From NCBI RefSeq assembly GCF_900109295.1, contig NZ_FOIZ01000001.1, forward strand, positions 1,736,001 through 1,800,000: a DNA stretch of 64,000 nucleotides, in the 5' to 3' direction. Shown piece by piece: positions 29,297 to 39,895 of the stretch; position 1 is the stretch's first letter; every line of letters begins with the position of its first letter. Made by a program: the position numbers and the translations under genes. This DNA is from Cognatiyoonia koreensis (GTDB lineage Bacteria > Pseudomonadota > Alphaproteobacteria > Rhodobacterales > Rhodobacteraceae). The notes below the pieces were generated by a model. The model had not been told where the DNA came from. It ran no database searches and saw only the letters and a program-made list of their open reading frames with translations.

Positions 29297-31465
29297 ATGA
29301 TGCAAGCTGATTTTCTGGACGGGGCCATGCCGGACCCCATCGACCTCGATCTTGATTTCGCGACCCCTGCCCGCTTCGTGAACCGCGAAATGTCGTGGCT
29401 CGGATTTAACTGGCGCGTGCTGGAAGAGGCCGAGAACCCGCGCGTGCCATTGCTGGAACGCCTGCGGTTCCTGTCGATTTCGGCAACGAACCTTGATGAG
29501 TTCTTCACCGTGCGGGTCGCAGGCCTGCGCGAACTTGTTCATGAAGGCAACAACGCTCCCAGCATCGACGGACGCACGCCAACCGAACAACTGCTGGTCA
29601 TCAACGAAGATGCGCGCGCGCTGATGGTACGTCAACAGACCGTGCTGGAAACGCTGCGCGCCGAAATGTCAGATGCAGGAATCAAAATTCTGCAGGGCAG
29701 TGATCTTGAACCGGGTGACACCGCCTATCTGGACAGCGTATTTCTGGACAATGTCTTTCCGGTCCTGTCTCCCCTCGCGATTGACCCGGCCCACCCGTTC
29801 CCGTTCCTGCCCAACGAAGGTTTCGCGCTTGCCCTGCAGCTTGAGCGGCTGAAAGACAAAAAACCGCTTTTCGCGCTGTTGCCCGTTCCCGCACAGATCG
29901 ACCGTTTCGTGCGCCTGCCCGGCGACGATTGCGTACGTTTCCTTCCGCTCGAAGAACTGCTGCTGCTGTTTGTCGGGCGGCTTTATCCAGGCCACAAAAT
30001 GAAAGGTTCGTGCGCATTCAAACTGCTGCGCGACAGCGATCTGGAACTGGAAGACGAAGCCGAAGACCTTGTGCGTGAATTTGAAACGGCGCTGAAACGC
30101 CGCCGCCGTGGCGAGGTCGTGCGACTCAAAATTTCCAGCGATGCGCCCACACCGCTGAAACGTCTGGTCATGGATGAACTGCGGGTCGGTGACGATGCCG
30201 TCGTCGAAGTGTCCGGCCTGATCGGCATTGCCGACCTTGGCGAACTGGTACTGGACGATCGGCCTGACCTGCTTTGGCCTGCCTTTACGCCGCGTATTCC
30301 CGAACGGGTGCAGGATCACGACGGCGATATGTTCGCGGCGATCCAGCAAAAGGACATGCTGCTGCATCACCCGTACGAAACCTTCGACATGGTGATCCGC
30401 TTTCTGCAACAGGCCGCCCGCGACCCCGATGTTGTGGCGATCAAACAGACGCTTTACCGCACATCCAAACGCTCGCCGATCGTAGAGGCGCTTTGCGAAG
30501 CGGCCGAAGACGGCAAATCCGTCACCGCGCTAGTCGAATTGAAAGCGCGTTTTGACGAAGCCGCGAACATCCGGCAATCACGGCGGCTGGAAAGGTCCGG
30601 CGCGCATGTGGTGTATGGATTCCTGAACTACAAGACGCACGCCAAGATCAGCACCGTGGTGCGCCGCGAAGGCGAAAAACTGGTGACCTATACCCATTTC
30701 GGCACGGGGAACTACCATCCGATTACAGCGCGCATCTACACTGATCTGTCCCTGTTCACATGCGACAGCAAACTGGGGCGGGACGCGACAAAGGTGTTCA
30801 ACTACCTGTCCGGCTATGCCCAGCCTGACGCCCTTGAAAACCTGTCCATCGCGCCGCTTGATCTGAAATCGACGCTGCTTGAGCTTATCGCGGCCGAGGT
30901 CGCCCATGCCAAAGCGGGCAAACCAGCGACGATCTGGGCCAAAATGAACAGCCTGATCGAAGAAGACGTGATCGACGCACTTTATGCGGCGTCGCAGGCA
31001 GGCGTAAAAATCAGCCTCGTCGTGCGCGGCATCTGCGGCTTGCGTCCCGGGGTCAAAGGGCTGTCGGAAAACATCCGCGTCAAATCCATCGTCGGACGCT
31101 TTCTTGAACATTCGCGTATTGTCTGCTTCGGGAATGGACACGACCTGCCGTCAAAAAAGGCGCGGGTCTACATCAGTTCGGCCGACTGGATGGGCCGTAA
31201 CCTGAATCGGCGCGTTGAAACATTGGTTGAAATCACAAACAACACGGTAAAGGCACAGATCGTCAGCCAGATTATGGCGGCCAACCTGCACGACGTTGCA
31301 CAAAGCTGGGTCATGTCAGGCGATGGCGCATTCACCCGTGCACCGATTCCCGAAGACACGTTCGCCTTCAATTGCCATCGCTTCTTTATGGAAAACCCGT
31401 CCTTGTCAGGTCGTGGATCGGCGGGCGCATCGGATGTGCCGCGGTTGACACATACAGACGATTAA
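29297..31465 (+). CDS. ppk: polyphosphate kinase 1
   Basis: A 722-residue PPK1, the usual size. It reversibly makes long-chain polyphosphate from ATP. N-terminal FVNREMSWLGFNWRVLEEA begins the N domain; the catalytic domains hold the phosphorylated His of YKTHAKISTVVRR and VELKARFDEAANI, with the conserved FGTGNYHP and SSADWMGRNLNRR segments. I prefer the ATG at 29297 (MMQADFLDG), which has GAAAG upstream, over 29273. Followed directly by ppx, the opposite activity. Confidence 0.94.
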   Translation: MMQADFLDGAMPDPIDLDLDFATPARFVNREMSWLGFNWRVLEEAENPRVPLLERLRFLSISATNLDEFFTVRVAGLRELVHEGNNAPSIDGRTPTEQLLVINEDARALMVRQQTVLETLRAEMSDAGIKILQGSDLEPGDTAYLDSVFLDNVFPVLSPLAIDPAHPFPFLPNEGFALALQLERLKDKKPLFALLPVPAQIDRFVRLPGDDCVRFLPLEELLLLFVGRLYPGHKMKGSCAFKLLRDSDLELEDEAEDLVREFETALKRRRRGEVVRLKISSDAPTPLKRLVMDELRVGDDAVVEVSGLIGIADLGELVLDDRPDLLWPAFTPRIPERVQDHDGDMFAAIQQKDMLLHHPYETFDMVIRFLQQAARDPDVVAIKQTLYRTSKRSPIVEALCEAAEDGKSVTALVELKARFDEAANIRQSRRLERSGAHVVYGFLNYKTHAKISTVVRREGEKLVTYTHFGTGNYHPITARIYTDLSLFTCDSKLGRDATKVFNYLSGYAQPDALENLSIAPLDLKSTLLELIAAEVAHAKAGKPATIWAKMNSLIEEDVIDALYAASQAGVKISLVVRGICGLRPGVKGLSENIRVKSIVGRFLEHSRIVCFGNGHDLPSKKARVYISSADWMGRNLNRRVETLVEITNNTVKAQIVSQIMAANLHDVAQSWVMSGDGAFTRAPIPEDTFAFNCHRFFMENPSLSGRGSAGASDVPRLTHTDD

Positions 31466-31504
31466 GTTGAGTTGGGTGTGGGGACGCACCTGGGAGAATT
31501 CATC

Positions 31505-33037
31505 GTGGAAGACGGCATTGATTGGGGTCCCTTCGGTCGCCCTTTGTTCAACGATGATATGGCAAGGCAACTCAGCCGTGTCGGTGTGGTTGATGTGGGT
31601 TCAAACTCTGTACGGTTGGTGGTGTTTGACGGTGCTGCGCGGTCGCCTGCGTATTTCTACAATGAAAAGATCATGTGCGCTCTTGGCGCGGGCCTGTCCG
31701 AAACCGGCAAGCTGAACCCCGAAGGCCGGGTCCGTGCCTTGTCTGCCATCAGACGTTTCGCAGCGCTTGCCGAGGGCATGGATATTCTGCCGCTCACTGC
31801 CGTTGCGACCGCCGCCGTGCGCGAAGCCGAGGACGGACGCGAATTCTGTGACGAGGTTGAACGCGAAACCGGCGTAAAAATCTGGATCATCGACGGCAAG
31901 GAAGAGGCACGGCTGTCCGCGCAGGGTGTTTTGCTTGGCTGGCCTGGCTCTTATGGGCTGGTCTGCGATATTGGCGGATCGTCGATGGAACTGGCCGACC
32001 TCAAGGACGGCAACGTCGGGCGGCGCGTCACATCAGCACTGGGGCCACTGAAACTGCGCGAAATTCCCGGAGGGCGCAAAGCGCGCAAGGCCTACATCCG
32101 CGAGGTCGTCGCCGGTCTGCACGAAGAAATGGATTTCGTGACAGGACAGCGCCTGTTTCTCGTCGGCGGATCGTGGCGGGCAATTGCACGGGTGGATATG
32201 GAGCGGCGAAGCTATCCGCTGACCGTACTGCACGAATACCGCATGACTGCGCGTCGCATCAGCCGCACCGGCGAATACATCCGCCAATCCGATTTGCAGG
32301 AATTGCGTGGTCGCTGCGGCATATCCGATAGCCGGATGTCACTTGTGCCCTACGCCGTCGATGTCCTGAAAGAGGTCGTGCGGGTCTTCAAACCCAAGGA
32401 CGTTGCAGTTTCATCCTACGGTATCCGCGAGGGGATGCTGTATGAACAGATGCCCGACGAATTGCGCGAGCGTGACCCGCTGATCGAAGCCGCCCGCTAT
32501 GCCGAGGCCAAAGACGCCCGCCTGCCCGGCTTTGGTCGCCTGCTGTATGATTTCGTGCTTCCGCTGTTTCCACGCGCCGGTTGGCAGCGTATCCGGATCG
32601 TCCGCGCGGCCTGCCTGCTTCACGATGTCAGTTGGCGCGCGCACCCCGATTATCGCGCCGAAGTCACGTTTGATAACGCAACCCGTGCGAATCTTGGTGG
32701 GCTGAAGCATTCCGAGCGTATCTTTCTGGGGCTGGCCCTGCTGACGCGGTATTCCAACAAGGCGACGGCAAAATGGATGGAGCCGCTTTACGGAATGCTG
32801 TCGCTGGACCAGCGCCGCGAAGCGGAAATTCTGGGCAAGGCGATGCGGCTGGGCGCAATGCTGTGGCTGAATGCCGAAGAACCGCCCGGATCGCTAAAAT
32901 GGTCAAAGAAAAAGGGCGAGCTGCGGCTGACCCTCAGCGCCCATGCGCGCCCGCTTTACGGCGAAGTTGCAGAGGCTCGTTTCGCCGCATTGGCCGCGGC
33001 GATCGGGGCGGAACCAATCGTGATCTTCAAGTCCTAA
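31505..33037 (+). CDS. ppx: exopolyphosphatase, Ppx/GppA family
   Basis: A 510-residue ASKHA-fold phosphatase. The actin-like motifs are GVVDVGSNSVRLVVFDG (phosphate 1) and VCDIGGSSMELAD (phosphate 2). A C-terminal extension of about 200 residues resembles the HD-like helical domain of longer Ppx proteins. It degrades polyphosphate and may act on pppGpp. I choose the GTG at 31505 (VEDGIDWGPFGRP), with GGGAGA 7 nt upstream, over the TTG at 31472. Its 3' end overlaps a convergent gene by 4 bp. Confidence 0.92.
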   Translation: MEDGIDWGPFGRPLFNDDMARQLSRVGVVDVGSNSVRLVVFDGAARSPAYFYNEKIMCALGAGLSETGKLNPEGRVRALSAIRRFAALAEGMDILPLTAVATAAVREAEDGREFCDEVERETGVKIWIIDGKEEARLSAQGVLLGWPGSYGLVCDIGGSSMELADLKDGNVGRRVTSALGPLKLREIPGGRKARKAYIREVVAGLHEEMDFVTGQRLFLVGGSWRAIARVDMERRSYPLTVLHEYRMTARRISRTGEYIRQSDLQELRGRCGISDSRMSLVPYAVDVLKEVVRVFKPKDVAVSSYGIREGMLYEQMPDELRERDPLIEAARYAEAKDARLPGFGRLLYDFVLPLFPRAGWQRIRIVRAACLLHDVSWRAHPDYRAEVTFDNATRANLGGLKHSERIFLGLALLTRYSNKATAKWMEPLYGMLSLDQRREAEILGKAMRLGAMLWLNAEEPPGSLKWSKKKGELRLTLSAHARPLYGEVAEARFAALAAAIGAEPIVIFKS

Positions 33038-33408
33038 AGCTCGATCTCTTCATTCTCGTCCGGCGTCATGTCGGGTGCTTCCCAAGGCGGAGCGTCAGGG
33101 CTACGACGAATGATAATGTCGCCGTTGGGCAGAAATTCCGGCTGCTCGTAGTGCTTGATGTCATCGATCTTTGACAGCATCTCGGCCAGAACCGGACCCA
33201 TTTCATCAGCAAAAAGACGCACTGCGGGACCGAATTCTTCCATCAGGCCTTTCAGGTCATCAATCGCCGGTTCCATTTCATTCATGAGACCGCGCAAAAG
33301 AAGCTCGGCCCCTTCCTGCATCAGGTCGACACCCTCTTCAGCTTCCTGCGCCGTTGCAGGCGCAGTAACGAGCGATAGGGCCAGGGCAAAAGCGGCAATC
33401 TGTTTCAT
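33034..33408 (-). CDS. small exported protein conserved in Rhodobacteraceae
   Basis: A 124-residue protein with a signal peptide cut near TATAQEAEE. The mature part is acidic and largely helical (ELLLRGLMNEMEPAIDDLK), ending in a NGDIIIRRSPDAPPWEAP stretch and an acidic tail. I recognise no enzymatic motif; similar proteins are sometimes given a doubtful AAA ATPase label in databases, but there is no Walker motif here. Periplasmic, function unknown. Confidence 0.7.
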   Translation of the reverse strand: MKQIAAFALALSLVTAPATAQEAEEGVDLMQEGAELLLRGLMNEMEPAIDDLKGLMEEFGPAVRLFADEMGPVLAEMLSKIDDIKHYEQPEFLPNGDIIIRRSPDAPPWEAPDMTPDENEEIEL

Positions 33409-33444
33409 GTCCCCAATATAGGAGATGTCACGGCGAAACCCAAA

Positions 33445-34434
33445 TCAATCCGGCAGGGTCAGCATAACCGGAAAATGATCGGACGCGTCCAGAAGCGCTT
33501 CGCGCAGGGCGATATCCTCATAGCACGCCGGATGGTCGAAAGGATGCCAGATCTGCCAGTCGGGTTTCAGTGCCGCGATATCGGGCGACACCATGATGTA
33601 GTCGAGCAGCGCCTGCAGATAGGGCTGACCTTCGCGCCGAAAGCGCGAGGTCGTTGGGATCGCTCCCAGCCGCCGTGACAGCGCGATGCGTGCATGCGGA
33701 TCAAACAATTGCGTGCCGTTGCCTTCGCCCAGCACGATTTCAATGCTGGAGCGGCCAAAAAGCTTTTCATACTCATCAAGGCCCGGACCGTCATTGAAAT
33801 CGCCCATCACGATCAGCGGTCTTTCCGCAGCCAGATGCTGTTCGACCCGTTGGCGTAGCCAAATGCATTGCGCCAGTTGCTTGCGCCGGTTCGAAATCGA
33901 AATGCGTGTGGCTTCGGCGTGGTTCGTCGCACCGTGCGGTGCCTTTGATTTTGCATGCACCCCGATCAACTGAATCGTTTGCGTGCCGGTGGATAGCGCG
34001 ACCTCCAGCGGCGGTTTGGACCAGCGGATCGGGTCAGGATGGGCGTCGATATCAACGTCCATACGGAATTCTTCATCAAAGCGGGGCGATCCTAGCGGTG
34101 AATGGCGCGCGCTGAACTTGTCAGGATCATAAAGCAGCGCGATTTCCTGCTGGGTGTCGTTGGCAAATCCGATCAACGCCTCGCGGGCACGCAGCCCGAA
34201 GGTTTCCGCGAAAGTTTCAAGCGCGACCATGCCGTTGCGCGCGCGCGACGTATCCGGCGCCTCGATGATCATGACTGCATCCGCATCCAACGCCCGAAAC
34301 ACATGGGCCAGCGCGTCGATCTGCTGCGCCCGTGTCACATCCCAGCGCCCAGACCACGTGCCGTCGTAGATCAGGTTGCCCTTGTCGTTGAACAGGCGGT
34401 CGAACCATTCCACGTTGTAGGTGACCAGCTTCAC
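33445..34434 (-). CDS. endonuclease/exonuclease/phosphatase family protein
   Basis: A 329-residue EEP-fold protein. Metal and catalytic residues are visible in LVTYNVEWFDRL (N-terminal Asn), ADAVMIIEAPD (Glu), VMGDFNDGPGLDEYEKL (GDFN) and ASDHFPVML (SDH). Activity could be phosphodiesterase, phosphatase or nuclease. I choose the GTG at 34434, which overlaps the stop of the upstream gene as GTGA, over the ATG at 34464. Confidence 0.87.
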   Translation of the reverse strand: MKLVTYNVEWFDRLFNDKGNLIYDGTWSGRWDVTRAQQIDALAHVFRALDADAVMIIEAPDTSRARNGMVALETFAETFGLRAREALIGFANDTQQEIALLYDPDKFSARHSPLGSPRFDEEFRMDVDIDAHPDPIRWSKPPLEVALSTGTQTIQLIGVHAKSKAPHGATNHAEATRISISNRRKQLAQCIWLRQRVEQHLAAERPLIVMGDFNDGPGLDEYEKLFGRSSIEIVLGEGNGTQLFDPHARIALSRRLGAIPTTSRFRREGQPYLQALLDYIMVSPDIAALKPDWQIWHPFDHPACYEDIALREALLDASDHFPVMLTLPD

Positions 34435-35114
34435 GCGGCCCGCGCCTCTGATATCTGTTCCCACGCACGGTTGATTGCGACAAGCCGTTTCTCGGCGACC
34501 TTGACCGCCTCTTCGGGCACCCCGCGCGCGATCAGCCGATCGGGATGTGTATCACGCACCTGCGCGCGCCATGCCTCGCGGATCTGGGCCAGCGGCATAT
34601 CCGGATCGACCCCCAGAACATCGTATGGGTCGCGATCCGCATCAGTGACAAACTGCGCACGGATGCGGCTGAACCGTCGTTCGTCAAAGCCAAAGATCGT
34701 GGCCACGTCCTGCAAGAACGCATCCTCGCCCGGATGATAGACGCCATCGGCCAAGGCAATGTGGAACAACCCTTCCATCAGGTCACACAGCGGGGCCGTG
34801 TCATCACCATACATTGCCTTGATACGCTGGGCGTATTGATCGTAACCGGCCACGTCCGTGCGGGCGAGGTTGAAGACCCGCGCCGCGTTCTGTTCTTCGG
34901 TCTTGGGAATGTGAAAAACTTCGCGGAAGGCGGCAACTTCGTCCCGTGTGACCTGCCCGTCTGCCTTGGCCATCTTGGCACCAAGGGCGATGACGGCAAT
35001 AGTGAAACCCACGGTCCGATCGGGTGGCGTGCGCAATTTCTCAAACACGGATGACAGGCCTTCGCCTGCAGCAAGTGCAGAGATCGCGTCAGAAATGCGT
35101 GACCAAAGTGACAT
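34431..35114 (-). CDS. DjlA-like co-chaperone (TerB plus J domain)
   Basis: A 227-residue protein. Residues about 30-155 form a TerB/tellurite-resistance helical domain (AVIALGAKMAKADGQVTRDE and FHIALADGVYHPGEDAFL). The C-terminal 65 residues are a J domain with DPYDVLGV and the obligatory HPD in RDTHPDRL, needed to stimulate DnaK. It lacks the N-terminal transmembrane helix of E. coli DjlA, so it is probably soluble. Start at MSLWSRISDA (35114). Confidence 0.87.
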   Translation of the reverse strand: MSLWSRISDAISALAAGEGLSSVFEKLRTPPDRTVGFTIAVIALGAKMAKADGQVTRDEVAAFREVFHIPKTEEQNAARVFNLARTDVAGYDQYAQRIKAMYGDDTAPLCDLMEGLFHIALADGVYHPGEDAFLQDVATIFGFDERRFSRIRAQFVTDADRDPYDVLGVDPDMPLAQIREAWRAQVRDTHPDRLIARGVPEEAVKVAEKRLVAINRAWEQISEARAA

Positions 35115-35145
35115 GCCCAATGTCTAGCGCAGGTCGGCGCGAATG

Positions 35146-35613
35146 TCAGAGCCGTTTTTGCATCAACACAAGGTCGATGTAGCGGCCGAACTTATAGCCC
35201 GCCTCTGGGATATAGCCGACCTGATTGAAGCCAAGGTGCGCATGAAACGCCTGCCCCGCTGTATTCTCACCGCTGACGCCAGCGATCAGACTGTTGATCC
35301 CCTGCGATTCCGCCTGCTCTGCGATAGCGTTCATCAGGCCGCGTCCCAAGCCCTTGCCCCGGGCATCATCCGTCAACACGATGGAATGCTCTGCAATCCG
35401 TTGATAGCCCACACCGGCCCGAAAAGGCCCGAAGCTGGCGTAACCGCACACGCCGCCGATATCGGCCACAAACACCGGCCCATTTTCCAGAAACGCGGCG
35501 ACCTCTGCTTCGGTCTTTCCGATGCTGTTGAAAGTGACGGTCGTTTCCCGGATCAACGTGTTCCAGATCGTGCGGACGGCAGGTGCGTCATCGGCTGTCG
35601 CGGGACGGATCAC
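35146..35613 (-). CDS. GNAT family N-acetyltransferase
   Basis: A 155-residue GNAT protein of the phosphinothricin acetyltransferase-like group. The acetyl-CoA-binding motif A is HSIVLTDDARGKGLGRGLM, with the later GVSGENTAGQAFHAHLGF segment typical of PAT-like enzymes. Probably acetylates a small amine such as an amino acid analogue; substrate unknown. Coupled by ATGA to the VOC gene. Confidence 0.87.
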   Translation of the reverse strand: MIRPATADDAPAVRTIWNTLIRETTVTFNSIGKTEAEVAAFLENGPVFVADIGGVCGYASFGPFRAGVGYQRIAEHSIVLTDDARGKGLGRGLMNAIAEQAESQGINSLIAGVSGENTAGQAFHAHLGFNQVGYIPEAGYKFGRYIDLVLMQKRL

Positions 35614-36209
35614 GTCAACGTCACCTTTCCGGTCGGGGTCTGGATCACGGCGCGAAACGCGGGTGTTGGCCCTGTTTCAAATTGCACGCGATCATCCGAA
35701 AGCGGCACGGTCGGACCGATGGCCGCCGCATCAGGATGGACCACGGTCCATGACACAAGGCGACACCCCCGGTCCGGCAGCGATGCAGACGGCATGACGG
35801 TTCCGTCTGCCCACCGCAGCAGGCTTGGGTAGGCCCCTTGGAACGGCAGCGTGCCGTCGTCAGGCACGGTCAGTTCCCAATTCAGATTGTCACGCTGCAA
35901 GGCAACCGGCTTGCCCACCTCTGGCGGAATGCCAGTAAAGTCGGGTGTGCGGCAGATCCAGTTCGCGGGCCGTGGCGCGCCAGTGAAATCATCAAGTCCG
36001 AACCACGTCAGGCGTCCGGTGGCGGGCGCGTCCGGATCTTTGGCGATGACTTCGAGGTAGATATCACCAAGATTCAACAGCGTGTTGTGGGTGCCAAAAT
36101 GCGCGTGCTTGCCGCCGGGTTGCAGCGCAACGCCAAGTTTTTCGGCAATCACGGCAGTGCCTTCGGCCAGATCGGTGGTTGCGACGGCGATATGATCGAA
36201 TGTCAGCAT
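35610..36209 (-). CDS. VOC/glyoxalase-like domain protein
   Basis: A 199-residue protein starting at MLTFDHIAVATTDLAEG, the beta-alpha-beta opening of the glyoxalase-like (Glyoxalase_3) group; the frame runs to 36422 but that part has no family features. HAHFGTHNTLLNLGDIYLEV contains the likely metal ligands. The family includes non-enzymatic and isomerase members. Coupled to the GNAT gene by ATGA. Confidence 0.82.
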   Translation of the reverse strand: MLTFDHIAVATTDLAEGTAVIAEKLGVALQPGGKHAHFGTHNTLLNLGDIYLEVIAKDPDAPATGRLTWFGLDDFTGAPRPANWICRTPDFTGIPPEVGKPVALQRDNLNWELTVPDDGTLPFQGAYPSLLRWADGTVMPSASLPDRGCRLVSWTVVHPDAAAIGPTVPLSDDRVQFETGPTPAFRAVIQTPTGKVTLT

Positions 36210-36235
36210 AACGGTAAGTGGCTTTCGTTTCTTAC

Positions 36236-36727
36236 TTAGGGAACAAACTGCCAGAGCACGTAAAGCGCCGTCAGGATGGTCGGATAGAATGTGGCTGCGA
36301 AACCGAGACTGCGCAACGGTGCAGACAGGTGATATCCGATCCAGAACAAGAGCCTGGCAAGCAAGAATGACAGGCCCAGAATTATAGGAAGCCCCACAGC
36401 CCCGGACAATAGCGTGGCACAAGGCCAGATGCAGATGGCAAGAACCGTCTGTTCGATGGTGTTTGACAGCACGCGCTGGTCGATCAATGCGCCGCCTTGC
36501 AATGTCTGGCCGTCGATCATCGCATCATCAAAGAAACGCCGCTGCGCCAGACGGGCAATAAGCGCCACAAGGACGAGGCCTGGAAACAGGAGCCCGGTTG
36601 CGCTTGCTGCAAGTGGCGATGTGTCGGTGCGCCCGATCTGGGTCCATTGCAGCCCGTAGTAGACCACTGCGCAGGCCCAGATCAGTCCCGCGGCCATACC
36701 AAGCAGGATGACCGCCCGTTTTGTCAT
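36236..36727 (-). CDS. MAPEG family membrane protein
   Basis: A 163-residue protein with four hydrophobic helices and the MAPEG block [20 protein letters not shown] between helices 2 and 3. MAPEG proteins are glutathione-dependent or eicosanoid enzymes in eukaryotes; bacterial members are mostly uncharacterised. Its start overlaps the methylmalonyl-CoA mutase stop (ATGA), making it the next gene on that transcript. Confidence 0.82.
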   Translation of the reverse strand: MTKRAVILLGMAAGLIWACAVVYYGLQWTQIGRTDTSPLAASATGLLFPGLVLVALIARLAQRRFFDDAMIDGQTLQGGALIDQRVLSNTIEQTVLAICIWPCATLLSGAVGLPIILGLSFLLARLLFWIGYHLSAPLRSLGFAATFYPTILTALYVLWQFVP

Positions 36728-38850
36728 CCTCGTGCTTGCCGGATCAATTTCAGGATATCCTCTGCTGCGTGCGGGATGTTCGTCCCGGGGCCAAAAATGG
36801 CCTTGACCCCCGCGTCATAGAGGAATTGGTAATCCTGCTGCGGGATAACGCCGCCGCAGATGACAAGGATGTCACCCGCGCCCGCATCTTCGAGCGCCTT
36901 GACCAGCTTGGGGGCCAGTGTCTTGTGGCCCGCCGCCTGAGAGCTGATGCCGATGACATGGACGTCATTGTCGATGGCGTCTTGTGCGGCTTCTTCTGGG
37001 GTTTGAAACAGCGGGCCGACGTCGACATCAAAACCGATGTCGGCAAAGGCGGTCGCGATCACCTTGGCCCCGCGGTCATGTCCGTCCTGTCCCATCTTGA
37101 CGACCAACATGCGCGGGCGACGGCCTTCGTCTTCGGCAAATTGTTCGACAGAGGCCTGTATCGCAGCGAAACCTTCGTCCCCTTCGTATGCGGCCCCGTA
37201 GACACCGGCGAGCGTTTTGACTTCGGCGCGATGGCGTCCGAACACCTTTTCCATGGCCATGCTGATTTCTCCGACTGTGGCACGGGCGCGGGCGGCAGTG
37301 ACGGCGGCATCCAGCAGGTTGCCCCCTTCAGCGGCCCGGCGGCTAATTTCTGTCAGTGCGGCGTCGCAGGCTTCTTCGTCCCGTCCGGCCTTGGTTTTCT
37401 CGATCCGCGCGATTTGGCTGTCGCGCACCTTGGCATTGTCAATATCAAGGATGTCGATGGGGTCTTCCTTGTCGAGCCGATATTTATTCACACCCACGAT
37501 CACTTCGGTACCACGGTCAATCATCGCCTGCCGCATCGCAGCAGATTCCTCGATCCGCAGTTTAGGCATTCCTGACGCGACGGCCTTGGTCATGCCGCCC
37601 ATTTCCTCGACCTCTTCGATCAGCGCCCATGCTTTCTCGGCCAGTTCGTGGGTCAGGCTTTCGACGTAATAGCTGCCGGCGAGCGGATCGACGACATTGG
37701 TAATGCCGGTTTCTTCCTGCAGGATAAGTTGTGTGTTGCGCGCGATGCGGGCGGCGAAATCTGTTGGCAAAGCAATGGCTTCGTCGAGGGCGTTCGTGTG
37801 AAGGGACTGCGTGCCGCCAAGGGCTGCGGCCATCGCCTCGTAAGCGGTACGCACCACGTTGTTGTAAGGGTCCTGTTCCTGCAAGGACACGCCGCTGGTC
37901 TGGCAGTGCGTGCGCAGCATCGCGGATTTGGGGTTCTGCGGCTTGAATTCCTCCATCACCCGCGCCCAAAGCAGACGGGCGGCGCGCAGTTTTGCGGCCT
38001 CCATGAAGAAGTTCATACCGATGGCAAAAAAGAAAGACAGACGCGGCGCGAATTTGTCGACATCCATCCCTGCAGCGATAGCGGTGCGCACGTATTCGCG
38101 CCCGTCCGCGATCGTGAATGCCAGTTCCTGCACAAGGTTCGCACCCGCCTCTTGCATGTGGTAGCCAGAGATCGAAATCGAGTTGAACTTTGGCATGTAG
38201 TCCGCTGTATATCCAATGATATCCGCGATGATCCGCATCGAGGGTTCAGGCGGATACACATACGTATTGCGGACCATGAATTCCTTGAGGATGTCGTTCT
38301 GGATCGTCCCTGCCAGCACAGACCTGTCGTGTCCCTGCTCTTCACCGGTGACGATGAAATTCGCGAGGATCGGGATCACCGCCCCGTTCATCGTCATCGA
38401 GACCGATACTTTGTCCAATGGGATGCCATCGAACAGAATTTTCATGTCCTCGACTGAATCAATGGCGACGCCTGCCTTGCCCACATCCCCTTCGACGCGG
38501 GGATGATCGCTGTCATAGCCGCGGTGGGTGGCCAGGTCGAAGGCAACCGATACGCCCTGCTGCCCGGCGGCGAGCGCCTTGCGATAGAAAGCGTTTGATT
38601 CCTCTGCCGTGGAGAATCCGGCATATTGCCGGATCGTCCATGGTCGCCCGGCATACATCGTTGCCTTGACCCCACGTGTATAAGGCGCATCGCCCGGAAT
38701 TCCGTTCATATGCGGAAGCTCTGCGGTGTCGTCCGCTGTATAAAGCGGTTTGACCGCGATCCCTTCGAGCGTGTGCCATGTCAGGTCTTCGACCGTCTTG
38801 CCGCGCAGTTCCTTTGCGGCGAGGTCAGCCCATTTCTGCGTGTCCGTCAT
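36724..38850 (-). CDS. scpA: methylmalonyl-CoA mutase
   Basis: A 708-residue adenosylcobalamin enzyme with both functional parts in one chain. The N-terminal (beta/alpha)8 barrel has [20 protein letters not shown] and [17 protein letters not shown]. The C-terminal B12 domain carries the base-off cobalamin motif DGHDRGAKV at residues 589-597 (His591). It converts (R)-methylmalonyl-CoA to succinyl-CoA, finishing propionyl-CoA assimilation with PccAB encoded 4-9 kb upstream. The epimerase and the MeaB-type GTPase are not in the window. Start at 38850, with GGAGA upstream; it overlaps the sulfotransferase-like gene by 26 bp. Confidence 0.94.
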   Translation of the reverse strand: MTDTQKWADLAAKELRGKTVEDLTWHTLEGIAVKPLYTADDTAELPHMNGIPGDAPYTRGVKATMYAGRPWTIRQYAGFSTAEESNAFYRKALAAGQQGVSVAFDLATHRGYDSDHPRVEGDVGKAGVAIDSVEDMKILFDGIPLDKVSVSMTMNGAVIPILANFIVTGEEQGHDRSVLAGTIQNDILKEFMVRNTYVYPPEPSMRIIADIIGYTADYMPKFNSISISGYHMQEAGANLVQELAFTIADGREYVRTAIAAGMDVDKFAPRLSFFFAIGMNFFMEAAKLRAARLLWARVMEEFKPQNPKSAMLRTHCQTSGVSLQEQDPYNNVVRTAYEAMAAALGGTQSLHTNALDEAIALPTDFAARIARNTQLILQEETGITNVVDPLAGSYYVESLTHELAEKAWALIEEVEEMGGMTKAVASGMPKLRIEESAAMRQAMIDRGTEVIVGVNKYRLDKEDPIDILDIDNAKVRDSQIARIEKTKAGRDEEACDAALTEISRRAAEGGNLLDAAVTAARARATVGEISMAMEKVFGRHRAEVKTLAGVYGAAYEGDEGFAAIQASVEQFAEDEGRRPRMLVVKMGQDGHDRGAKVIATAFADIGFDVDVGPLFQTPEEAAQDAIDNDVHVIGISSQAAGHKTLAPKLVKALEDAGAGDILVICGGVIPQQDYQFLYDAGVKAIFGPGTNIPHAAEDILKLIRQARG

Positions 38851-39796
38851 GGTATTCTCCGATGTCAAATGCGGGGGTGGCCCGCGTATTATTGCGTCGC
38901 AACACTTTGATGGCTGCGTTTTGCGTGAATTGAATCAGCGGGTCCGTCCCGCTGCGAAAATAGGCGATGTCATCCGCGTAGCGGCCCGCCATGTGGTGTT
39001 GTTCAAGGGACGTGAAAGGCTGCCATCGCTGATCGCCCAGCGGCAGCAATGCAAGTTCGCTCAAACGCCCTTGCGCCTTGAGCCGCTTGCGCAGCTGTCG
39101 TGCCGTACGGCTTGTGTTTTTCCATGCGGGCGTCTGGTCTAGCAAGTGGGTGATATCCTGTCGTCCAGATAGCATGTTGAATTGTCGCCGTGGGCGGTTT
39201 GCGAACACTTCAAACAACCAGATGTGTAGTGGTACGCTGGGGAACAACGCCCTGATTTCACTGGCAATATCTGTCCAGCTGCGCTGTTGCGTCGCCAGTG
39301 CCGCACAAGCTGCCCTGTCCGGCAGGGCGTGCCCGCGGATAGCAGCGTAGGACATCGTGGAAACCCAGTAGCTTTCGTAGGAACGGATCGCCAGCCCGAT
39401 CCGGCGCACCTGCCCCTTGAACACCTGTTCGAACCGCTGGAGCCGGGGTGTAAGCCCCGGATAAAGCGCGCCCACTGCGAGATTGTTGCGTGGCGTCCCG
39501 ATCATGTTTTCTTCGGACACGACAAGTTGGCTGGCCTGCAACCCCGCCGCCATGGTCCGCGCCCGCGCGATTTCACGCGTTGCATCCTGATCCGGTGGAC
39601 AGATCAGCCCGTCGAATAATCCCGCCCGCGTATTCGCAGGTGTCCAGACCTGCACACCATGCCCTGCAAGCTGCTGGCGGTTCTGGTCTAGAAATGTCTG
39701 AAACGTCGTGGTGGCGCAGCGATGCGCACCAAGGTGCAATGCAATATCCACGGCCTGAAGCCCCCTGTTCACAATCGACTTGATCAGGCAGAACAT
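38825..39796 (-). CDS. sulfotransferase-like protein
   Basis: A 323-residue protein. [19 protein letters not shown] near the N-terminus resembles the 5'-PSB loop of PAPS-dependent sulfotransferases, and VVSEENMIG plus [19 protein letters not shown] segments fit the nucleotide-binding region. The rest is diverged, so catalytic competence is uncertain. It ends 26 bp inside the mutase gene and is the only visible route for transcription into scpA besides an internal promoter. Confidence 0.6.
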   Translation of the reverse strand: MFCLIKSIVNRGLQAVDIALHLGAHRCATTTFQTFLDQNRQQLAGHGVQVWTPANTRAGLFDGLICPPDQDATREIARARTMAAGLQASQLVVSEENMIGTPRNNLAVGALYPGLTPRLQRFEQVFKGQVRRIGLAIRSYESYWVSTMSYAAIRGHALPDRAACAALATQQRSWTDIASEIRALFPSVPLHIWLFEVFANRPRRQFNMLSGRQDITHLLDQTPAWKNTSRTARQLRKRLKAQGRLSELALLPLGDQRWQPFTSLEQHHMAGRYADDIAYFRSGTDPLIQFTQNAAIKVLRRNNTRATPAFDIGEYHDGHAEMG

Positions 39797-39895
39797 ATCG
39801 GCACCATGGTCACTATACCGTTAACCTTGAAATCGCGCTGGCAATTCGTGCGCGTCGGCTTAGGTTTCGGGGGGAACACTCCTATATGGTAGAGT

